A DNA stretch of 5,988 nt from positions 1-5,988 of the forward strand of contig CADBNG010000258.1 of assembly GCA_902795985.1 (NCBI GenBank), given 5' to 3'. Of the stretch, positions 1 to 3,996 are shown in pieces. This DNA comes from an uncultured Lachnospiraceae bacterium (GTDB lineage Bacteria > Bacillota_A > Clostridia > Lachnospirales > Lachnospiraceae). Each line of letters begins with the position of its first letter. Positions within the stretch are counted from its first letter, which is position 1. Both the position numbers and the translations under genes were made by a program. The notes beneath the pieces were generated by a model. It worked only from the letters and a program-made list of their open reading frames with translations, ran no database searches and had not been told where the DNA came from.

Positions 1-2085
1 GGCGTAGGAAATATTCCAGTCATCACCGCCATACAGCCGGATCAGCCGGGGCAGATACCGGATGCCTTTCAGCGAAATAACCTCCTTATCCCAGGTGTCG
101 CCGTAATCCAGCGCTTCAAAGCCCTGGCTTTCTGAAAGATCCAGAATGCCGGGGGTATGCCTGGAATCGCCGCACCGGTCCTGTACCAGTTCCCGGAAAA
201 CCTTACAGGAGAAATCCGCCGCATCAAACGTCGCGATGTAAACGCTCAGGCCGGATCCGGGGGAATCATTGATCTTCAGCTCACAGCCGTTCCAGGAAAA
301 GTAACTGTCGCCGGTATAACCCGGTGTCCCGGGTATTTTCTCCGCTCCGTGTGAATCCGTAATGGTTCCATACAGCGCGGTACTGCGCAGATTCGGACAG
401 TTCCGAAGATCCAGCGTCCGGATACTGGAATCAATGAGATTCAGATAAGTCATATCCGGGTTGGCCGAAAGATCCAGGTCATACAGATACGCGGTATTTG
501 TATCATGCAGATCCAGTTCTTTCAGGTCCTGACACTCCGAAATGTCCAGGGTGCTCAGGGAATAGCAGCTGGAAAGATCAAGCCTGGTCAGATTAACTAA
601 CCCCCTGAGATCCGCATTAACCACCGTTGATCCGCTTAAGTCCAACTCCGTAAGGGCTGTCAGATACTGAATGCCCGTAAGATCCTGCACCGTTGAATTG
701 GAAAGGTCCAGTTCAAGGATCTCACTGATCTCCGATCCATTGAAATGATTGTTCTGGTCTTTATCATACTTTTTTGACTGCAGTATTTCCCGAAAAGCCG
801 CATCCTTAAAATAGGTCGACGTTATGGGCAGCGAGCGAAGGACATAGGTCTTGCCGCTTTTGAGAACTCCGGAATATCCTTCCGCGCTGACGGTCAGGCG
901 AAGGTACGAACCCATATCTTCGTCTGTCGGGACAAAGACCTCCTGTGTTGCTCCGGCAATGTTTTCCCAGAACTCCTCCACTTCGGGCCCGTTCCAGTTC
1001 TGCTGCCACTGATAACGGACTTTACTCATATCCTCCAGATTTTCAAAATGACAGGTACAGGTCGTTCTTCTGCCGGGATACGTATTCGGATTGTCCATAT
1101 GGACATAACCCAGGATCGGATCCCCGACGCCGTTTATCTCTCCTCCGTATATAAAATCCGTATCAGCGCTGACATAGTCACCGTCGGTATAGACTGCCTC
1201 GACGCTGAACCAATACAGGGTCGTATTCACGATTTCCTCATCGAAAAAGGCGAAAGGATCCATCCGGTACACTCCGTTATTATGCGTAATGGATGATCCC
1301 GAGACCCACATGTCCGCATGATAGTATTGGCTGACGCCATCCTCTACCCAGTACAAATACAGATCTTTGTAAGCCGGATAATACCGGAAACGATACAGGA
1401 CAGTATTGAGTGCGGCGTTGTACTTATGCCGCCAGAACGATATATCAAAATAGTCCAGATCTTCTTCCGTGGCGGAAAATGACAGAGTTCTGCCGTTTAA
1501 CGAAATATCCGCCGTCCGGTCTTTCGTTGCCGCCGGACGGACCGTGGTTTCTTCCTCTTCCGCCTGGGTTACCGGCACTTCCGGCTGCTCCGGTTCTTCG
1601 GAAAGGACTTCCGGCTGCTCCGGTTCTTCGGTAAGGACTTCCGGCTGCTCCGGTGCGGACGGTTCCGCAGTGTCTTCCTGCAGGGGGTCGGTTTCCGGAA
1701 CGGTAATGGTTTCCGGGGCCTCTGCGGCGTTTTCATCCCCGCCCTGCAGATCGGTTTCTGCCGCGGGATCCGCTGCATCCGACGCCGGGGCTTCCGGCCC
1801 CGTTATCGCTTCCGCTTCCGGCTGTTCCGGCTCCGTTAACGATTCTATCGCAGATTCTCCCGGCTCATCTGCCGCGCGCTCATCCGGACCGGTTTGAATG
1901 TCCTCCCCGGCAGCTTCCGGAACATCCGTATCAGAAGCTGCTCCCATAAGCGTTTCTTCCGCAGCCTCTTCTGTTATAATATCTGCTGTCGTTCCCGCAG
2001 CATCATCCGCAAACACCGCAGCGGGAAACAGGGTCAGTACCAAGGCCGCACTAACAAACAGAGATACCCATTTTTTCATAAGCAT
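1..2085 (-). CDS. Secreted leucine-rich-repeat surface protein, 3' end outside window
   Basis: The frame is open from the start to base 1, giving 693 residues counted from the Met at 2079 (numbering used here). Residues 1-24 form a signal peptide: MKKW, a hydrophobic core, then AVFA before DD. Residues 25-180 are an acidic Pro/Glu/Ala linker containing EEPEQPEV repeats. Residues 190-315 are aromatic-rich and unassigned. Residues 325-415 resemble an Ig-like domain of bacterial surface proteins (YQWQQ, IAGATQ, then GSYLRLTVSAEGYSG). An EF-hand-like loop lies at 439-450 (D439, D441, N443, N447, E450). LRR units of the LxxLDLS type run from 455 to about 570, with LD pairs at 458, 480, 501, 512, 523, 536, 547 and 557; a further LRR-like stretch begins near 645. 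The protein is probably exported and may bind a ligand or host surface; this is inferred from architecture only. The anchor (sorting motif, repeats or other) is not visible. Two in-frame ATGs, at 2085 and 2079, could start it; the first is better spaced from GGAGG. The family assignment is firm, the specific function unknown. Confidence 0.9.
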   Translation of the reverse strand, partial: MLMKKWVSLFVSAALVLTLFPAAVFADDAAGTTADIITEEAAEETLMGAASDTDVPEAAGEDIQTGPDERAADEPGESAIESLTEPEQPEAEAITGPEAPASDAADPAAETDLQGGDENAAEAPETITVPETDPLQEDTAEPSAPEQPEVLTEEPEQPEVLSEEPEQPEVPVTQAEEEETTVRPAATKDRTADISLNGRTLSFSATEEDLDYFDISFWRHKYNAALNTVLYRFRYYPAYKDLYLYWVEDGVSQYYHADMWVSGSSITHNNGVYRMDPFAFFDEEIVNTTLYWFSVEAVYTDGDYVSADTDFIYGGEINGVGDPILGYVHMDNPNTYPGRRTTCTCHFENLEDMSKVRYQWQQNWNGPEVEEFWENIAGATQEVFVPTDEDMGSYLRLTVSAEGYSGVLKSGKTYVLRSLPITSTYFKDAAFREILQSKKYDKDQNNHFNGSEISEILELDLSNSTVQDLTGIQYLTALTELDLSGSTVVNADLRGLVNLTRLDLSSCYSLSTLDISECQDLKELDLHDTNTAYLYDLDLSANPDMTYLNLIDSSIRTLDLRNCPNLRSTALYGTITDSHGAEKIPGTPGYTGDSYFSWNGCELKINDSPGSGLSVYIATFDAADFSCKVFRELVQDRCGDSRHTPGILDLSESQGFEALDYGDTWDKEVISLKGIRYLPRLIRLYGGDDWNISYA
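1577..1654 (-). repeat. 30-bp tandem repeat, 2.6 copies, in the LRR gene linker
   Basis: Two 30-bp copies (1577-1606 and 1607-1636) differ by one base, GAAAGG against GTAAGG on the plus strand. An 18-bp partial third copy follows at 1637-1654. On the coding strand they give repeats of the type EEPEQPEVL(T/S) in the acidic linker. The unit is ten codons, so gain or loss of copies would keep the reading frame. A related PEQPEAEA stretch lies nearer the signal peptide, at about residues 84-91. Confidence 0.9.
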
Positions 2086-2086
2086 A

Positions 2087-2096
2087 CCCTTCCTCC
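2087..2096 (-). promoter_or_regulatory. Ribosome binding site of the LRR gene, with two candidate starts
   Basis: The coding strand reads GGAGGAAGGG and then TATGCTTATG. GGAGG lies 6 nt before the ATG at 2085 and 12 nt before the in-frame ATG at 2079. The AAGGG part lies 7 nt before the second ATG. The first ATG therefore has the better classical spacing, adding only Met-Leu to the signal peptide. A 6-bp inverted repeat, CATTCC/GGAATG (2096-2101 and 2108-2113), abuts the GGAGG and could weakly cover it in the mRNA. Confidence 0.7.
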
Positions 2097-2141
2097 ATTC
2101 CCGAAATGGAATGACTGCCAGACTTCGGATCCGTATATTTA

Positions 2142-2171
2142 ATTATAATATATAAGACTCTGTCCCGGCAA
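2142..2171 (-). promoter_or_regulatory. Probable sigma-A type promoter of the LRR gene
   Basis: On the minus strand a perfect -10 box TATAAT (2147-2142) lies in an AT-rich tract. It is preceded after 18 nt by TTGCCG (2171-2166), which matches four of six bases of TTGACA. Transcription would begin near 2135, leaving an untranslated leader of about 50 nt before the start codon. The boxes are read directly; use as a promoter is inferred from position. Confidence 0.6.
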
Positions 2172-2182
2172 TCCGGAAAAAT

Positions 2183-2262
2183 GGCAACAGGGGGACGGTT
2201 CCCTGTCGCCAGAAATCAGCAGGGTGCGAAGGGGACTGTCCCCTTCGGGCCCTTTTGGGTCC
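2183..2262. repeat. Cluster of three consecutive hairpins, REP-like
   Basis: Three inverted repeats follow each other. The first (2183-2210) pairs GGC and ACAGGG with CCCTGT and GCC around a GGACGGTT loop. The second (2227-2247) is a perfect 9-bp stem, CGAAGGGGA/TCCCCTTCG, with loop CTG. The third (2247-2262) pairs GGGCCC with GGGTCC (one G-T pair) around TTTT. No reading frame with recognisable homology crosses them, and they lie between divergent promoters, so a terminator role is unlikely. The GGGGAC...GTCC style resembles dispersed palindromic repeats of clostridial genomes. That link is from memory and unproven. Confidence 0.6.
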
Positions 2263-2337
2263 ACTGTTCGCGATGTTGACCGGGTCCGCGGCATGCGGAG
2301 CCGGGGCTGGTTTCTTTTCCACAATCCGCAGGCATAA

Positions 2338-2367
2338 TTGGCCTTTTCGTTTACTATATGATATGAT
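2338..2367 (+). promoter_or_regulatory. Candidate promoter of the ArsC-like gene
   Basis: TTGGCC at 2338-2343 and TATGAT at 2362-2367 are separated by 18 nt. A second TATGAT at 2357-2362 is too close to the same -35. The local AT-rich patch stands out from its GC-rich surroundings. If used, the leader before the ATG at 2537 would be about 165 nt. The -35 match is only moderate. Confidence 0.4.
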
Positions 2368-2381
2368 TCTTCAAAAGACCG

Positions 2382-2433
2382 CCCTGCCTGTCAGCCGGCT
2401 GCTGAACTGCCCCGGAACGGGCAGTAAGCAGGG
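2382..2433 (+). promoter_or_regulatory. Candidate structured 5' leader, three-way junction
   Basis: Three nested pairings can form in a plus-strand transcript. The outer stem is CCCTGC (2382-2387) with GCAGGG (2428-2433). It encloses CAGC/GCTG (2392-2395 with 2401-2404) and ACTGCCC/GGGCAGT (2406-2412 with 2419-2425). A further stem CGCGA/TCGCG lies at 2441-2445 and 2466-2470. I match it to no known riboswitch. It could be chance pairing in GC-rich sequence. Confidence 0.25.
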
Positions 2434-2523
2434 AGGCAATCGCGAAAAAACACTGCAGTCTTTGCTCGCGGAACATGGCCAGCGCCCGATGCCGAAACAA
2501 AGTCATCCATTATCTGAAAAAAC

Positions 2524-2530
2524 AAAGGAG
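2524..2530 (+). promoter_or_regulatory. Ribosome binding site fixing the ArsC-like start
   Basis: AAAGGAG ends 6 nt before the ATG at 2537. The frame stays open for another 94 codons up to an ATG at 2255. That upstream stretch has no recognisable protein content and crosses the candidate promoter and leader, so the shorter start is preferred. Confidence 0.8.
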
Positions 2531-2536
2531 ACACTT

Positions 2537-2884
2537 ATGCTGATTTTATGCTATCCCCGGTGCGGTACCTGCAAGAAAGCCATTCAGTGGCTGGATGAAC
2601 GAAAGATTTCCTATGATTACCGGGACATTTCCATCGACAATCCCTCCCTTGAGGAACTGAAAGCCTGGCACGCCCAAAGCGGCGTGGAACTGAAACGTTT
2701 TTTCAACACCAGCGGCCTGAAATACAAGGAGCTGCACTTAAAAGACCGCCTGCCCGAAATGTCCGACGAAGAGAAATATGCCCTTCTGGCCACCGACGGC
2801 ATGCTGGTTAAGCGGCCGATCGTTGTGACGGAGGACACCGTACTGGTCGGATTTAAAGAAGCGGAGTGGGAAAAAGCATTCTGA
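2537..2884 (+). CDS. ArsC/Spx/MgsR-family thiol-redox protein
   Basis: The product is a 115-residue cytosolic protein of the arsenate reductase-like, thioredoxin-fold family (ArsC/Spx/MgsR/YffB group). Its CxxC motif is Cys9-Gly-Thr-Cys12 after a first beta strand, followed by KKA as is usual in the family. FFNTSG lies at 55-60 and GMLVKRPIVV at 88-97, with the conserved Arg93-Pro94 pair. The length is normal for the arsenate-reductase-like members and shorter than typical Spx (about 130 residues), so I do not call it Spx. Real arsenate reduction is not shown: no arsenic-resistance genes lie nearby, and many relatives are redox or stress proteins of unknown substrate. It stands alone, divergent from the LRR gene and convergent with the cobalamin genes, and has its own ribosome binding site and terminator. 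Family assignment is strong; substrate is unknown. Confidence 0.9.
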   Translation: MLILCYPRCGTCKKAIQWLDERKISYDYRDISIDNPSLEELKAWHAQSGVELKRFFNTSGLKYKELHLKDRLPEMSDEEKYALLATDGMLVKRPIVVTEDTVLVGFKEAEWEKAF

Positions 2885-2913
2885 ACCGTCTGTTCCGGAT
2901 AAAAAGAACATTT

Positions 2914-2947
2914 ATGGACAAGGGAACCTTTCCCTTGTCCATTTTTT
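2914..2947 (+). terminator. Intrinsic terminator of the ArsC-like gene
   Basis: A perfect 13-bp stem (ATGGACAAGGGAA at 2914-2926 with its complement at 2930-2942) closes on the loop CCT and is followed directly by TTTTT. It begins 29 nt after the ArsC-like stop codon. Read on the minus strand the stem lacks an immediate T-run, although a CTTTTT run follows some 8 nt later. It may therefore also stop transcripts arriving from cbiB, less efficiently. Confidence 0.9.
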
Positions 2948-2972
2948 GCCATGGAAACGTTTCATATATCCG

Positions 2973-3009
2973 TTTTCCGGGCAGGGAAAACGTCCCCTTT
3001 TCCGGAAAA
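2973..3009. repeat. Inverted repeat just after cbiB
   Basis: TTTTCCGG (2973-2980) pairs with CCGGAAAA (3002-3009), and an inner GGGA/TCCC pairing is possible inside. On the minus strand it starts 3 nt after the cbiB stop codon. It could protect the 3' end of the cobalamin mRNA or slow transcription. No T-run follows, so it is not a classical terminator. Its inner GGGGACGTTTTCCC resembles the hairpin at 2190-2207. Confidence 0.45.
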
Positions 3010-3012
3010 GAT

Positions 3013-3996
3013 TCATCCCATTATTAACAGCAGGATACCATACCGTACTGCGGCAGAAACAATTAACATTAACAGGGAAGTGATGTAGAGAAGCCGGCAG
3101 GAACGGGGGATGTCCTCATGCTCCACGGGTCGGAGGTCATCACCGATGTACTTCTTTTTATGAAGTTCCCCGTGATACCAGGCGTCGCCGCCCAGCCGGA
3201 CGCGAAGAAGACCGGCGCAGACCGATTCGGTCTGGGCGGAATTCGGGCTGGCATGGTTGTACCGGTCCCGGCGGAAAATACGCCAGCCGTTCCGGACGTC
3301 GAAGCCCCCGAAGAAACCTGCGGCCAGCATCAGAAACGCCGCGAGCCTCGCCGGGATAAAATTGAAAACGTCATCCATCTTCGCCGGAACCAGTCCCACG
3401 TTTTTATAGGGTTCTTCGATGTAACCCAGCATGGAATCCATGGTATTCACCGCTTTGTATAAAAGCCCAAGGGGCGCGCCGAACAGCGCCATATAGAAAA
3501 AGGGCGCAATGACCCCGTCAGAGGTGTTCTCGGCCACGGTCTCCACTGCGGCGCGGGTGACTCCGGCATCGTCCAGACGGGCGGTATCCCGGCCCACGAT
3601 CATGGAAACGGCCTTCCGGGACCGTTCCAGATTTCCGCTTTCCAGCGCGTCATAGACCTTCATGGTTTCCGTTTTCAGAGAACGGACCGCAAGAATCTGC
3701 CAGCACAGGATGCTTTCCGCCGCAAAGCCCAGCCAGGGAAGGACCCTGTAAAACAGCAGGAGGACCAGAAACGGGATGCCGAAGGAAACGGCACACACGA
3801 TGATCCACACGAAGAGTCCCGCCAGGTTTTCGCCTCTTTTTGTTTCCGGAAAGACTTTGCGAAAAAAACGTTCCGTCACTGAAATCAGCTTCCCGATCCC
3901 CACAACGGGATGCGGAAGGGAACGCGGATCTCCGAAAAGGAGATCCAGCACATAGCCGGCCGGCAGCGCCAGCCAGTTCAGAATCAGCAGGTTCAT
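3013..3996 (-). CDS. cbiB: Adenosylcobinamide-phosphate synthase (CbiB, also named CobD)
   Basis: The product is a 327-residue integral membrane protein of the CbiB/CobD family, of normal length. It joins (R)-1-amino-2-propanol or its phosphate to adenosylcobyric acid, making cobinamide (phosphate) late in cobalamin synthesis. Family signatures visible are LDLLFGDP (18-24, after a hydrophobic N-terminus), ETVAENTSDGVIAPFFY (152-168), YKAVNTMDSMLGY (180-192), DDVFNFIPARL (208-218) and RDRYNHASPNSAQTE (243-257). Hydrophobic segments lie near 3-22, 58-83, 161-183, 214-232 and 302-326. The start codon overlaps the stop of the upstream fusion gene as ATGA. A GGAG lies 7 nt upstream, so translation is probably coupled. 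Note that cobD in Salmonella names a different enzyme, a threonine-phosphate decarboxylase; this is not that one. Nothing appears broken. Confidence 0.97.
   Translation of the reverse strand: MNLLILNWLALPAGYVLDLLFGDPRSLPHPVVGIGKLISVTERFFRKVFPETKRGENLAGLFVWIIVCAVSFGIPFLVLLLFYRVLPWLGFAAESILCWQILAVRSLKTETMKVYDALESGNLERSRKAVSMIVGRDTARLDDAGVTRAAVETVAENTSDGVIAPFFYMALFGAPLGLLYKAVNTMDSMLGYIEEPYKNVGLVPAKMDDVFNFIPARLAAFLMLAAGFFGGFDVRNGWRIFRRDRYNHASPNSAQTESVCAGLLRVRLGGDAWYHGELHKKKYIGDDLRPVEHEDIPRSCRLLYITSLLMLIVSAAVRYGILLLIMG

Noticed and set aside
1469..1897. A 142-codon Ser/Gly-rich plus-strand frame
   Set aside because: It is the complement of the acidic Pro/Glu linker of the LRR gene. Its SGCSGSS repeats merely mirror the 30-bp tandem repeat.
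2139..2324. A 61-codon minus-strand frame over the hairpin cluster
   Set aside because: It consists of translated palindromic repeats and the AT-rich promoter of the LRR gene, with no ribosome binding site of note.
2382..2470. Cobalamin riboswitch
   Set aside because: No recognisable B12 box was found, and the stretch faces away from the cobalamin operon, whose promoter lies outside the window.
2255..2536. N-terminal extension of the ArsC-like protein by 94 codons
   Set aside because: The extension has no family resemblance and runs through the candidate promoter. A good ribosome binding site and the family's usual N-terminus place the start at 2537.
2537..2884. Arsenic resistance function for the ArsC-like gene
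   Set aside because: No arsR, arsB or acr3 genes are adjacent, and the family includes many members that do not act on arsenate.
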